Below are positions 51,621 through 59,874 of a stretch of DNA of 64,000 bases, piece after piece. Below the pieces are notes generated by a model. It was not told the origin of the DNA. It was given only the letters and a program-made list of their open reading frames with translations, and did not search any database. Source of the DNA: Hymenobacter jejuensis (lineage in GTDB: Bacteria > Bacteroidota > Bacteroidia > Cytophagales > Hymenobacteraceae); the NCBI RefSeq assembly GCF_006337165.1, contig NZ_CP040896.1:4836001-4900000 (forward strand). Direction: 5' to 3'. The translations under genes and the position numbers were made by a program. The first letter of the stretch is position 1. Each line of letters opens with the position of its first letter.

Positions 51621-51848
51621 GTGGACTTCTCCAAACTATACCGCCCCAGCGCCCTCAACAGCTACCAGTTCATCGCCATTACCGGCCTGATCATGAGCGG
51701 AGCGGCACACGTGATCCTGCATTTTTTCGTGCACCGTACGCTGCCCGGATTCGACTGGCTATACGTTTGCTGGACGGCACTTTACGTCATTGGCTCTCTG
51801 ATGAATCTGTTCGGCAAACCCAGTGAAGGTCACCATCACCACCATTAG
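51621..51848 (+). CDS. Small two-helix membrane protein with natural C-terminal His5
   Basis: From the GTG at 51621 this is a 75-aa protein with two predicted membrane helices (about 15-35 and 43-62). The tail GKPSEGHHHHH has five consecutive His before the stop, encoded by mixed CAC/CAT codons. The His run could bind metal. It lies between the FAD oxidoreductase and the 4Fe-4S membrane protein on the same strand and may be part of that electron-transfer group. The frame is open to 51597, but the GTG follows VDFSKLYRP-type sequence that looks like the true start. No family recognised. Confidence 0.65.
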   Translation: MDFSKLYRPSALNSYQFIAITGLIMSGAAHVILHFFVHRTLPGFDWLYVCWTALYVIGSLMNLFGKPSEGHHHHH

Positions 51849-51900
51849 ACCGGCTGGTTTAAACGAGTAAAGCTAAATTTATATATCATTATAATATACT

Positions 51901-51929
51901 GAATATACTGATTATCAAATTATTATATA
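51901..51929. repeat. AT-rich palindrome, core CTGATTATCAA
   Basis: The core at 51908-51918 is one mismatch from consensus, set in about 60 bp of very AT-rich sequence between the small membrane protein and the 4Fe-4S gene. Confidence 0.55.
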
Positions 51930-51959
51930 CAGTAATCTTTTGCTCTTATTGAAGATCCA

Positions 51960-53318
51960 ATGTCTCCCACTGCCGCGCCTGATTTAGCACTTCCTCAGCC
52001 TCCTGTCCGCGAGGCCGACGCCACCGAAAAAGCCACCTTGGCCGTGGTGGCGTTGGGACTACTGGCGCTGCTGGTAGCAACTTCGGATGCAAACCACGAC
52101 CGCGCCCGGCTGCTATTTTATGGCGCGCTGACCTTGGTCAGCGGGGGCACGCTGCTGTGGTCGTGGCACAAATTTGGGCGCGGCGAATCGGGTGTTAAGC
52201 AGAACAATTTGTGGTTGCGGGCCAGCACCAGCCGAGGCGCCATTGCCTGGGTGACCGGCCTGGTGCTGACCGGCTTTTACGTGGTGCTGTACTGGTTTCC
52301 CCAATACCTGGAAAACCTCATTCGGGCAGCCGACCCGCTGAGCCAGGCCCTACGCCACAAGCCCGCCGATCAGTGGTTTGTGTACGGCACCTTCTACACG
52401 CTGGCCGTGCTGCTGATGGGCGGCCGGGCGCTTTGGAAATACCGCCACTCGCGCTACCAAGTAATCCGCACCTTGTCGGTGATGTTTTTTCAACTGGGCT
52501 TTGCCTTTATTTTGCCAGGTGTGCTGCTCTTCTTTCAGCAACCGGAGTATTATTTCACCTACTTCTGGCCGCTGAAATACGACTACCTGTTTCCCAATAG
52601 CGTCGATTACCTGGTAAAAGACGGGCAGGCGCTGGGCGTGTTTATGGTGTTTTGGGGCGTAGTGATGTCGTTTCTGGCGACGCCCGTGCTCACCTATTTC
52701 TATGGAAAGCGCTGGTATTGCTCGTGGGTGTGCGGCTGCGGCGGCCTGGCCGAAACCGCCGGCGACCCCTACCGCCACCTTTCCGATAAGCGCCGCGTAG
52801 CTTGGCGTTGGGAAGTGCGCATTATTTATACCGTACTGGCGCTCATCATCTTACTGACCGCTATGCTCTGGGTGGTGCGCTACGTGCCAGGCGGTCCGCT
52901 GGCTGGCGTGGCCGATGGCTTGTACCGTTTCTATGGCTTCTTCATCGGCTCGGTGTTTTCGGGAGTGATTGGAGTGGGCTTCTACCCGCTAATGGGGAGC
53001 CGCGTGTGGTGCCGCTTTGGCTGCCCGATGGCAGCCTACCTGGGGCTGCTGCAAAAGCACTTTTCGCGCTTCCGCATCACCACCAACGGCGGCCAATGCA
53101 TCTCGTGTGGCAACTGCTCCAACGTGTGCGAAATGGGCATCGATGTGAAGCAATATGCCCAGCGCGGCGAGCCCATCATCCGGGCTTCGTGCGTGGGCTG
53201 CGGCATGTGCTCCACGGCGTGCCCCCGCGGCGTACTCAACCTCGAAAATGGTCCGCGCGCAGGCCGGTACACGGGTTCGCAGTTGATTCATGCGGATAGC
53301 CTGCGGCTGTTGTCGTAA
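51960..53318 (+). CDS. Membrane 4Fe-4S protein (NapH/NosR/CcoG-like)
   Basis: This 452-aa protein has about six membrane helices. The NapH/NosR-type cysteine motifs WYCSWVCGCGGLAE and VWCRFGCPMAAYLGL lie near membrane edges. Two 4Fe-4S clusters at the C-terminus follow (about 375-440): CISCGNCSNVCEMG and CVGCGMCSTACPRG. Such proteins carry electrons between membrane quinols and redox enzymes. Together with the upstream flavoprotein it could form an NAD(P)H-to-quinone or reverse electron path. The natural partner is unknown. Confidence 0.85.
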   Translation: MSPTAAPDLALPQPPVREADATEKATLAVVALGLLALLVATSDANHDRARLLFYGALTLVSGGTLLWSWHKFGRGESGVKQNNLWLRASTSRGAIAWVTGLVLTGFYVVLYWFPQYLENLIRAADPLSQALRHKPADQWFVYGTFYTLAVLLMGGRALWKYRHSRYQVIRTLSVMFFQLGFAFILPGVLLFFQQPEYYFTYFWPLKYDYLFPNSVDYLVKDGQALGVFMVFWGVVMSFLATPVLTYFYGKRWYCSWVCGCGGLAETAGDPYRHLSDKRRVAWRWEVRIIYTVLALIILLTAMLWVVRYVPGGPLAGVADGLYRFYGFFIGSVFSGVIGVGFYPLMGSRVWCRFGCPMAAYLGLLQKHFSRFRITTNGGQCISCGNCSNVCEMGIDVKQYAQRGEPIIRASCVGCGMCSTACPRGVLNLENGPRAGRYTGSQLIHADSLRLLS

Positions 53319-53373
53319 GTTTGTCAGTTGCTTTTCTGAACCTCGAACAGCAGATCAAGCCTTCTACTATCTC

Positions 53374-53386
53374 ATTGACAGTCAAT
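53374..53386. repeat. Palindrome-family copy, exact core TTGACAGTCAA
   Basis: ATTGA/TCAAT arms surround CAG, and the core (53375-53385) is an exact match to TTGAYWRTCAA. It lies between the 4Fe-4S gene and the sigma-54 activator gene, preceded by ATCTCA as in the kdp copies. Confidence 0.7.
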
Positions 53387-53450
53387 CAAATGTCGATAAG
53401 ACACTCAACCCCACGAGTCGGCGCCTGCTCCCATCATCTTTCTCGCTTCA

Positions 53451-54812
53451 ATGCCTACTGGTACCCTGCTCCTCATCGACGACGAAGCGCCGCTGCGCCA
53501 AGCTGTAGCCCGCATGTTGGAGCTGGAAGGTTACACGGTGCTGCAAGCCACCGACGCCCGCCGCGGCCTCGAAACGTTGCACCAACATGCCGATGAGGTA
53601 CTGGTAATCTTGTCGGATGTGAAGCTACCCGATGGTGTTGGACTCGACTTGCTGCCCCGCTACAAGGCCAAGGCCCCGCTGGCGGAAGTCATTCTGCTGA
53701 CGGCTTTTGGCACCATTCCCGACGGCGTGCGGGCCATGCGCGAAGGCGCTTTCGACTACCTGACCAAGGGCGACTCCGACGACCAACTGGTCGTGGTCGT
53801 GGATCGCGCTGCTGAGAAAGCGCGGTTGCAACGCCGGGTGGCAGAACTGGAAAAGAAAGTAGGCGCTCAGTACAGCTTTGCTTCGATGATTGGTCGAGCG
53901 CCGGCCCTAGAGCAAGCTAAGCGCACGGCCCAGCAAGTGGCCCTCACCGATGCTACCGTGTTGCTGGAAGGCCCGACCGGAGCCGGCAAAGAGCTGTTTG
54001 CCCAAGCCATCCACCAAGCTAGTCCGCGCCACACCAAGGCATTTGTGGCGCTCAATTGCAGCGCGTTTCCGAAGGAATTGCTCGAATCGGAATTGTTTGG
54101 CTACAAAAGAGGCGCTTTTACGGGCGCCCAAACCGACAAGAAAGGTTTGCTAAGCGAAGCCCACGGCGGCACACTGTTTCTCGACGAAATCGGGGAGTTG
54201 GATATGACGCTGCAAGCCAAGCTGTTGCGCGTGCTCGAAACCCAGGAATTTATCCCTATCGGCGATACCAAGCCGACCCGCGTGAATGTGCGGCTGGTTG
54301 CCGCCACCAACCGCAACCTGCGTCAGGAAGCCGAACAAGGCCACTTTCGAGCCGACCTGTATTATCGCCTCTCGGTGGTGGTGGTACAGGTGCCCTCGCT
54401 CAGCGCCCGTCGCACCGACATCGGCCTGCTGGCAGATTATTTTCTGCACTATTTTGCCGCCAAGCTGCGCCGCCGTCCGCTGGTGCTGACTCCTGAAGCT
54501 TTGCACGCGCTGGAGCAATATGCCTGGCCCGGCAATGTGCGCGAGCTCAAGAACGTGCTAGAGCGCGCTTCCATCTTAACGCCGCCCGACGAGCCGCTCA
54601 CCGTCGAAGGACTTCCGCTGGAACTGCAAATGGCTGCTCAGAACAGCCATTCCAGCGCCACCTCCGACGACGAACGCAGTTTGCGCAACGCCGAAAAACA
54701 GCACATCCAACGTGTTCTGCTCGAAGTCGGTGGCAACAAAACCGAAGCCGCCCGCGTGCTGGGCATTGCCCTCACCACCCTGTACCGCAAAATCCAGGAG
54801 TACGCCTTGTAG
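53451..54812 (+). CDS. NtrC-family sigma-54-dependent response regulator
   Basis: This 453-aa protein has a receiver domain (about 4-120; acidic pocket D10-D11, phosphoacceptor D56, K105), then a coiled linker and an AAA+ domain (about 145-375). Walker A is GPTGAGKE (174-181), the sigma-54 contact motif GAFTGA is at 221-226, and Walker B is GGTLFLDEIGEL. A C-terminal Fis-type HTH (about 410-453) ends NKTEAARVLGIALTTLYRKI. It should activate sigma-54 promoters when phosphorylated. It stands directly before the kdp genes, where other bacteria have KdpE, and the only histidine kinase nearby is at the end of the kdp group. Confidence 0.93.
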   Translation: MPTGTLLLIDDEAPLRQAVARMLELEGYTVLQATDARRGLETLHQHADEVLVILSDVKLPDGVGLDLLPRYKAKAPLAEVILLTAFGTIPDGVRAMREGAFDYLTKGDSDDQLVVVVDRAAEKARLQRRVAELEKKVGAQYSFASMIGRAPALEQAKRTAQQVALTDATVLLEGPTGAGKELFAQAIHQASPRHTKAFVALNCSAFPKELLESELFGYKRGAFTGAQTDKKGLLSEAHGGTLFLDEIGELDMTLQAKLLRVLETQEFIPIGDTKPTRVNVRLVAATNRNLRQEAEQGHFRADLYYRLSVVVVQVPSLSARRTDIGLLADYFLHYFAAKLRRRPLVLTPEALHALEQYAWPGNVRELKNVLERASILTPPDEPLTVEGLPLELQMAAQNSHSSATSDDERSLRNAEKQHIQRVLLEVGGNKTEAARVLGIALTTLYRKIQEYAL

Positions 54813-54837
54813 CTCCTGCTTTCGCACCACGCCTCCC

Positions 54838-54871
54838 CCGCCGACCCTGCCCTGACCGGCAGGGTCGGCGG
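54838..54871 (+). terminator. Terminator after the sigma-54 activator gene
   Basis: A perfect 14-bp GC-rich stem (54838-54851 with 54858-54871), 6-nt loop, then CGTTTTG. It separates transcription of the activator from the kdp genes. Confidence 0.85.
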
Positions 54872-54892
54872 CGTTTTGGCCCTAATGGAGGA

Positions 54893-54927
54893 CTAGCGTT
54901 TTGCAAAAAACCCTAGCGTTTTGCTAG
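54893..54927. promoter_or_regulatory. Tandem CTAGCGTTTTGC sites, candidate activator-binding region
   Basis: CTAGCGTTTTGC occurs at 54893-54904 and again at 54913-54924, 20 bp apart. The second copy is a palindrome CTAGC-GTTTT-GCTAG (54913-54927). The sites lie about 115 bp upstream of a sigma-54-like promoter, the usual distance for an NtrC-type enhancer. Role inferred. Confidence 0.55.
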
Positions 54928-55025
54928 GATCCCGTGAGCTACCAGCATCGGTAATAAAATATTTTTTATCACATAACATATTGATATTCAAGTATTTGTA
55001 AATAATCGGCAACCGATTTAGAAAG

Positions 55026-55042
55026 CAGGTCCGCCGCTTGCC
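55026..55042 (+). promoter_or_regulatory. Sigma-54-like promoter for the kdp genes
   Basis: GG at 55028-55029 and GC at 55040-55041 are exactly 10 bases apart and the -12 side reads TTGCC, matching the core of TGGCAC-N5-TTGC. The -24 side is weak (AGGTCC). It is about 50 bp before the first small ORF. Confidence 0.5.
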
Positions 55043-55087
55043 TTCGGAGAAGCACATGCGTTTGCTAGTCTCACTTAACCCCTGCTC

Positions 55088-55183
55088 ATGCCTCCTTTAC
55101 TCCTCACTTCGCTTTTGACGGCCGCGGGCCTTGCCGGCTTCTGGCTCTTCTTCAAATCCGTGGACTATTTCGATCACATCTAG
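55088..55183 (+). CDS. 31-residue single-helix membrane protein upstream of kdpF
   Basis: The ATG at 55088 opens a 31-aa frame: a hydrophobic helix (about residues 3-22) then FKSVDYFDHI and TAG. It has the size and topology of small regulatory subunits of P-type ATPases, such as KdpF. It lies 13 bp before kdpF and directly behind the sigma-54-like promoter. I do not recognise a named family; it could be a second KdpF-like peptide or a leader peptide. Confidence 0.55.
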   Translation: MPPLLLTSLLTAAGLAGFWLFFKSVDYFDHI

Positions 55184-55196
55184 CCTCACTTAAGCC

Positions 55197-55277
55197 ATGA
55201 TGCTTGCACTATTTCTGCTTTCACTGGCCACGTTTGGCTACCTGGTGTATGTGTTGCTTCGCCCGGAGCGCTTCTAA
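55197..55277 (+). CDS. kdpF: KdpF, small subunit of the Kdp K+-ATPase
   Basis: A 26-aa single-helix protein ending YLVYVLLRPERF, which is the hallmark C-terminus of KdpF. KdpF stabilises the KdpABC complex in the inner membrane. It starts with two consecutive ATG codons (55197 and 55200) and ends 14 bp before kdpA. Confidence 0.88.
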   Translation: MMLALFLLSLATFGYLVYVLLRPERF

Positions 55278-55291
55278 TTTCTTCGCCTGTT

Positions 55292-56992
55292 ATGACTAAA
55301 GAACTTCTGGGCATCGGTGCCATTTTCGCGAGCACAGTGCTGCTGGCCATTTCGCTGGGCCGCTATCTGGCAGCTGTGTACCGCGGCACTCGCACCCCAA
55401 CCGACTTTCTGGCGCCCTTCGAACGCCTGCTTTTCCGCGTGGCGGGTATCAACCCCCTGAAGGAAATGAGCTGGCAGCAGCATCTGGTGGCCTTGTTGAC
55501 CATTAACGCACTCTGGTTTTTGTGGGCGATGCTGGTGCTGTGTACGCAGGGCAGCCTCCCACTCAATCCCGATGGCAATGCCTCCATGTCGCCCGATTTA
55601 GCTTTCAACACGGCCATTTCGTTTGTGGTCAACTGCAATTTGCAGCACTACGCCGGCGAAACGGGGCTTACCTACCTCTCGCAATTGACTGTGGTAATGT
55701 TCTTACAGTTTGTAACGGCAGCCACGGGCATGGCAGCTTGCGTGGTGGTCTTCAACGCTTTACAAAGCCGGAGCACCGACAAGTTGGGCAACTTTTACCT
55801 GTATTTCGTCAAGAGTCTTACACGCGTTTTGCTGCCGCTCTCGCTGGCTGTGGCGCTGGTACTGGCATTCCAGGGCACGCCCATGACGTTTCGGGCCAAG
55901 CAGCCGGTTGTCACGCTGCAAGGCGATTCGGTAACCGTAAGCCGCGGACCCGCAGCGGCCATGGTTGCCATCAAACAGTTGGGCACCAACGGCGGCGGCT
56001 TCTTCGGTGCCAATTCGGCGCATCCACTCGAAAACCCAACCTACCTGACCAATGCCGTCGAAAACCTGAGCATTGTACTCATTCCGATGGCCATGGCGCT
56101 GGCCTTTGGCTTTTACCTGCGCCGCCCGCAGCTGGGCTGGATGGTATTCGGCGTAATGACGGCCGGCTACCTGCTGCTGCAACTCCCTACTGTGTACCTG
56201 GAAATGCACGGCAACCCCGCCATTGCCCCCCTCGGCATCGACCAGAGCCTGGGAGCGATGGAAGGCAAGGAAATACGCTTGGGTGCCCCGGCCGCCGCGC
56301 TCTGGGCCATCCAGACCACGGTTACCAGCAACGGTTCGGTCAATGCCATGCACGACTCGCTCATGCCGCTTTCGGGCATGAATGCCCTGCTGGGCATGAT
56401 GACCAACGCTTTTTATGGCGGCGTGGGCGTGGGCTTTCTCAACTTCTTCGTGTTCATCATTGTGGCCGTGTTCATCTCGGGCCTGATGGTGGGCCGCACC
56501 CCCGAACTACTGGGCAAAAAGATTGAGGCCCGCGAGATGAAAATCGCCATTCTTATTGCCCTGCTGCACCCCCTGCTGATCTTGACGGGCACGGCTATGG
56601 CGGCCTACCTGCATTCACACGACCCACAAGGGCTGAGCGGTTGGCTGGCCAACCCTGGCTTTCACGGCTTTTCAGAAGTGCTTTACGAGTACACTTCCTC
56701 GGCCGCCAACAACGGCTCAGGCTTTGAAGGATTGGGCGATAATACGCCGTGGTGGAACGTCAGCACCGGCGTGGTAATGCTGCTGGCGCGCTATCTGCCC
56801 ATCATCGGGCCAGTGGCTATCGCTGGGCTGCTGGCCCGTAAAAAATTCATTCCGGAATCGGTTGGGACGCTGCGCACCGACACGGCCACCTTCGGGGCAA
56901 TGGTCTTTTTCGTGATCTGGATTATCGCCGCCCTGGCCTTCTTCCCAGCCCTTGCCTTGGGGCCGCTGGCCGAGCATTTCACCTTGTACTGA
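55292..56992 (+). CDS. kdpA: Potassium-transporting ATPase subunit A
   Basis: This 566-aa protein with about ten membrane helices has the four-fold repeated pore of KdpA. Each repeat holds a selectivity-filter-like segment; TNGGGFFGANSAHPLENP and NNGSGFEGLGDNTPWWN are clearly visible. It forms the high-affinity K+ channel-like entry of the Kdp pump. Length is normal. It is followed by kdpB after about 70 bp. Confidence 0.96.
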   Translation: MTKELLGIGAIFASTVLLAISLGRYLAAVYRGTRTPTDFLAPFERLLFRVAGINPLKEMSWQQHLVALLTINALWFLWAMLVLCTQGSLPLNPDGNASMSPDLAFNTAISFVVNCNLQHYAGETGLTYLSQLTVVMFLQFVTAATGMAACVVVFNALQSRSTDKLGNFYLYFVKSLTRVLLPLSLAVALVLAFQGTPMTFRAKQPVVTLQGDSVTVSRGPAAAMVAIKQLGTNGGGFFGANSAHPLENPTYLTNAVENLSIVLIPMAMALAFGFYLRRPQLGWMVFGVMTAGYLLLQLPTVYLEMHGNPAIAPLGIDQSLGAMEGKEIRLGAPAAALWAIQTTVTSNGSVNAMHDSLMPLSGMNALLGMMTNAFYGGVGVGFLNFFVFIIVAVFISGLMVGRTPELLGKKIEAREMKIAILIALLHPLLILTGTAMAAYLHSHDPQGLSGWLANPGFHGFSEVLYEYTSSAANNGSGFEGLGDNTPWWNVSTGVVMLLARYLPIIGPVAIAGLLARKKFIPESVGTLRTDTATFGAMVFFVIWIIAALAFFPALALGPLAEHFTLY

Positions 56993-57060
56993 TCCCCCTC
57001 TTTGTCGCTCGTCGCTCAGTTCAGATCGGCCGAAACCACATGCTTCCTTTAGTTCAGAAG

Positions 57061-59109
57061 ATGTCAACCCCCAAATCCCAATCTCTTTTCCAGCCGGCGC
57101 TAGTCCGCGAAGCTGTTAGCCAAGCTTTTGTGAAGCTCGACCCGCGCACCCTGTTTCGCAACCCGGTGATGTTCACGGTGGAAATCGGCACTGTAGTGAT
57201 GTTGTTCGTTACCCTGGGCCTGCTTTTCAAGCCCGACGCGGCGCAGGGCAGCTTTGGGTATAACCTCACGGTGTTCATTGTACTGTTTCTGACCTTACTG
57301 TTCGCCAATTTCGCCGAGGCCATTGCCGAAGCACGCGGCAAGGCCCAGGCCGATTCGCTCCGCAAAACCCGCCAGGATACGCCTGCAACCGTCCGCCAGC
57401 CCGACGGCACGATGGTGGCTATGAGTTCGGCCCAACTGCAAAAGGGACAGGTTTTCGTGGTCGAGGCCGGCGAAATTATTCCCACAGATGGCGAAATCAT
57501 CGAAGGCCTCGCCACTATTGACGAGTCGGCCATCACGGGCGAATCGGCGCCGGTGATCCGTGAAGCAGGCGGCGACAAGTCCAGCGTGACGGGCGGCACC
57601 AAGGTACTGAGTGATCGCATCGTGGTGCAGGTGACCACGGCCCCGGGCGAGTCTTTTCTCGATAAGATGATTGCGCTGGTAGAAGGCGCGTCGCGGCAGA
57701 AAACGCCGAACGAGATTGCGCTCACCATTCTGCTGGCCGGGTTTACGCTGGTGTTCGTGATCGTGTGCGTGACGCTGCAGCCTTTTGCCGAGTATGCACA
57801 CGCACCGTTGGCCATTTCGGCCTTCGTTGCGCTGTTTGTGTGCCTGATTCCGACCACTATCGGCGGCTTGCTCTCGGCCATCGGGATTGCCGGTATGGAC
57901 CGGGCCTTGCGCGCCAACGTGATCACCAAGAGCGGCAAAGCCGTGGAAACGGCCGGCGACATCGACGTATTGTTGCTCGACAAAACCGGTACCATTACCA
58001 TTGGCAACCGCAAAGCCACCCACTTCTGGCCCGCGCCCAACGTAGATAACCAGCAATTCATTGATTCAGTGACGCTTGCGTCGCTTAGCGATGAAACCCC
58101 CGAAGGCAAAAGTATCGTGGAGCTGGCCCGCGACAACAAGGTGAACCCCGCACACCTCCAAAACCTCCTGGCCGGGGCCGAGCTCATCAAGTTTACGGCC
58201 GAAACGCGTTCCTCAGGCGTCACGCTAGCGGGCGGTACCCGCCTACGCAAGGGCGCGGCCGATGCCATCCGCACGCTAGCCGAACAAGCTGGCCACGTCT
58301 ACCACAACGATGTGGCCGACCGCGTGGCCGCCATTGCCTCGAACGGCGGCACGCCGCTGGTGGTGTCGGAAAACGACCGGGTGCTGGGGGTAGTCGAACT
58401 TCAGGACATCATCAAGCCCGGTATTCAAGAACGCTTCGACCGCCTGCGCCGCATGGGCATCAAAACGGTGATGGTGACCGGCGATAACCCGCTTACGGCC
58501 AAATACATCGCCGAAAAAGCGGGCGTCGATGATTTTATTGCCGAAGCCAAGCCCGAGGACAAGATGACGTACATCCGCCGCGAGCAGCAAGAGGGCAAGC
58601 TGGTGGCCATGATGGGCGATGGCACTAACGACGCGCCCGCCCTGGCCCAAGCCGATGTAGGCGTGGCGATGAACTCGGGTACGCAGGCCGCGAAGGAAGC
58701 CGGCAACATGGTCGACCTCGACAACGATCCCACCAAGCTCATCGAAGTGGTCGAGATCGGCAAGCAGCTGCTCATGACGCGGGGCACGCTCACTACCTTC
58801 AGCATCGCCAACGATGTGGCCAAGTATTTCGCCATTGTGCCAGCACTGTTTATGGCCGCCATTCCGGCCTTAGGCGCCCTCAATATCATGGGCCTAAAAT
58901 CGCCGCAATCGGCCATTCTTTCGGCCGTGATTTTCAACGCCCTCATCATCCCGGCGCTGGTGCCGCTGGCCCTGAAAGGTGTGGCCTACCAACCCATCGG
59001 AGCCTCGGCGCTGCTGCGCCGCAACTTGCTGATCTACGGCTTGGGCGGGGTGCTGGTGCCCTTCCTCGGCATTAAGCTGATTGACTTACTCGTTGGAGCG
59101 TTTCTGTAA
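57061..59109 (+). CDS. kdpB: Potassium-transporting ATPase ATP-binding subunit B
   Basis: From the ATG at 57061 this is a 682-aa P-type ATPase, the same length as the E. coli protein. The phosphorylated Asp is D307 in DKTGT. The actuator TGES motif is at 159-162, so S162, the inhibitory phosphorylation site of E. coli KdpB, is conserved. The hinge GDGTNDAPALAQADVG is present. It couples ATP hydrolysis to K+ uptake through KdpA. An in-frame ATG at 57040 is less likely. A palindrome-family copy separates it from kdpC. Confidence 0.96.
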   Translation: MSTPKSQSLFQPALVREAVSQAFVKLDPRTLFRNPVMFTVEIGTVVMLFVTLGLLFKPDAAQGSFGYNLTVFIVLFLTLLFANFAEAIAEARGKAQADSLRKTRQDTPATVRQPDGTMVAMSSAQLQKGQVFVVEAGEIIPTDGEIIEGLATIDESAITGESAPVIREAGGDKSSVTGGTKVLSDRIVVQVTTAPGESFLDKMIALVEGASRQKTPNEIALTILLAGFTLVFVIVCVTLQPFAEYAHAPLAISAFVALFVCLIPTTIGGLLSAIGIAGMDRALRANVITKSGKAVETAGDIDVLLLDKTGTITIGNRKATHFWPAPNVDNQQFIDSVTLASLSDETPEGKSIVELARDNKVNPAHLQNLLAGAELIKFTAETRSSGVTLAGGTRLRKGAADAIRTLAEQAGHVYHNDVADRVAAIASNGGTPLVVSENDRVLGVVELQDIIKPGIQERFDRLRRMGIKTVMVTGDNPLTAKYIAEKAGVDDFIAEAKPEDKMTYIRREQQEGKLVAMMGDGTNDAPALAQADVGVAMNSGTQAAKEAGNMVDLDNDPTKLIEVVEIGKQLLMTRGTLTTFSIANDVAKYFAIVPALFMAAIPALGALNIMGLKSPQSAILSAVIFNALIIPALVPLALKGVAYQPIGASALLRRNLLIYGLGGVLVPFLGIKLIDLLVGAFL

Positions 59110-59126
59110 AACAAATCTTCTTTATC

Positions 59127-59153
59127 ATAAATATCTCACAGTCAACTACTTAT
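59127..59153. repeat. AT-rich palindrome between kdpB and kdpC, core CTCACAGTCAA
   Basis: ATAAATATCTCA and TCAACTACTTATAG are partly complementary around CAG. The right half TCAACTACTTATA is shared with the copies at 25000 and 39190 (inverted). It lies inside a probable operon, so it is unlikely to be a full terminator. Confidence 0.6.
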
Positions 59154-59187
59154 AGTTTATTGTGTCTTTTCAGATTTCAACCTTTCC

Positions 59188-59760
59188 ATGAAAACTCATC
59201 TGCTTCCGGCTTTTCGGCTTTCGCTCTTGTTGTTGCTGCTCTGCTGCGTTGTATATCCAGCCTTGGTGTGGGGCGCTGCTCAGTTTGCTCCGGGGCACGG
59301 CGAGGGCGTACAGCTTGTGCGCAACGGCCGCGTGATCGGCTACGCCAATGTCGGCCAGAAATTCGACCGGCCCGAATACTTCAACACGCGGCCGTCGGTC
59401 GTCGATTACAACGCCAGCGGCTCGGGCGGCTCCAACAAAGGGCCCAGCAACCCCGACTATTTGAAAGAAGTGCAAACCCGAGCCGGCGCATTTTTGCAAC
59501 AGAACCCCACCGTAGAGGCCGGCCAGGTGCCGGGCGAGTTGGTCACGGCCAGCGGCTCGGGCCTCGACCCACACTTGTCGCCCGCTGGGGCTTACGCCCA
59601 GGTAGATCGCGTAGCCCGCCTGCGCGGTTTGCCCGCCGAGCGCGTCCGAGCATTGGTTGCCGCGCACATCGAAGATCCGCTATTTGTGTTCTTTGGTCCT
59701 GCAAAAGTGAATGTGCTTCGTCTGAACCTCGCGCTTGACGAGCTTAGCGCCCACAGATAG
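59188..59760 (+). CDS. kdpC: Potassium-transporting ATPase subunit C
   Basis: This 190-aa protein has one N-terminal membrane helix and a periplasmic domain with the KdpC motifs: FDRPEYFNTRPS, SGSGLDPHLSPAGAYAQVDRVAR and ARLRGLPAERVRALVAAH. KdpC assists K+ binding and complex assembly. Length is typical. The porin-like gene follows after about 115 bp. Confidence 0.94.
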   Translation: MKTHLLPAFRLSLLLLLLCCVVYPALVWGAAQFAPGHGEGVQLVRNGRVIGYANVGQKFDRPEYFNTRPSVVDYNASGSGGSNKGPSNPDYLKEVQTRAGAFLQQNPTVEAGQVPGELVTASGSGLDPHLSPAGAYAQVDRVARLRGLPAERVRALVAAHIEDPLFVFFGPAKVNVLRLNLALDELSAHR

Positions 59761-59874
59761 CAGCGGCGCGACTTGTTACAACTTATTTTTCCCGCCCTTT
59801 CACTTAACCTCATCCTACTTCCCGTAGCAAGCGAGCCCAGAGTACAACTCACACTGCTAATGGGCGCTTTCATT

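Noticed and set aside
51828..51848. His5 tail as a sign of vector or tag contamination
   Set aside because: The codons are mixed CAC/CAT, there is no vector linker, and the surrounding sequence continues as normal genome with a typical AT-rich repeat behind it.
57054..58274. 406-codon minus-strand frame opposite kdpB
   Set aside because: It is fully antisense to the conserved catalytic part of KdpB and rich in Ser/Pro/Arg, as expected from a shadow frame.
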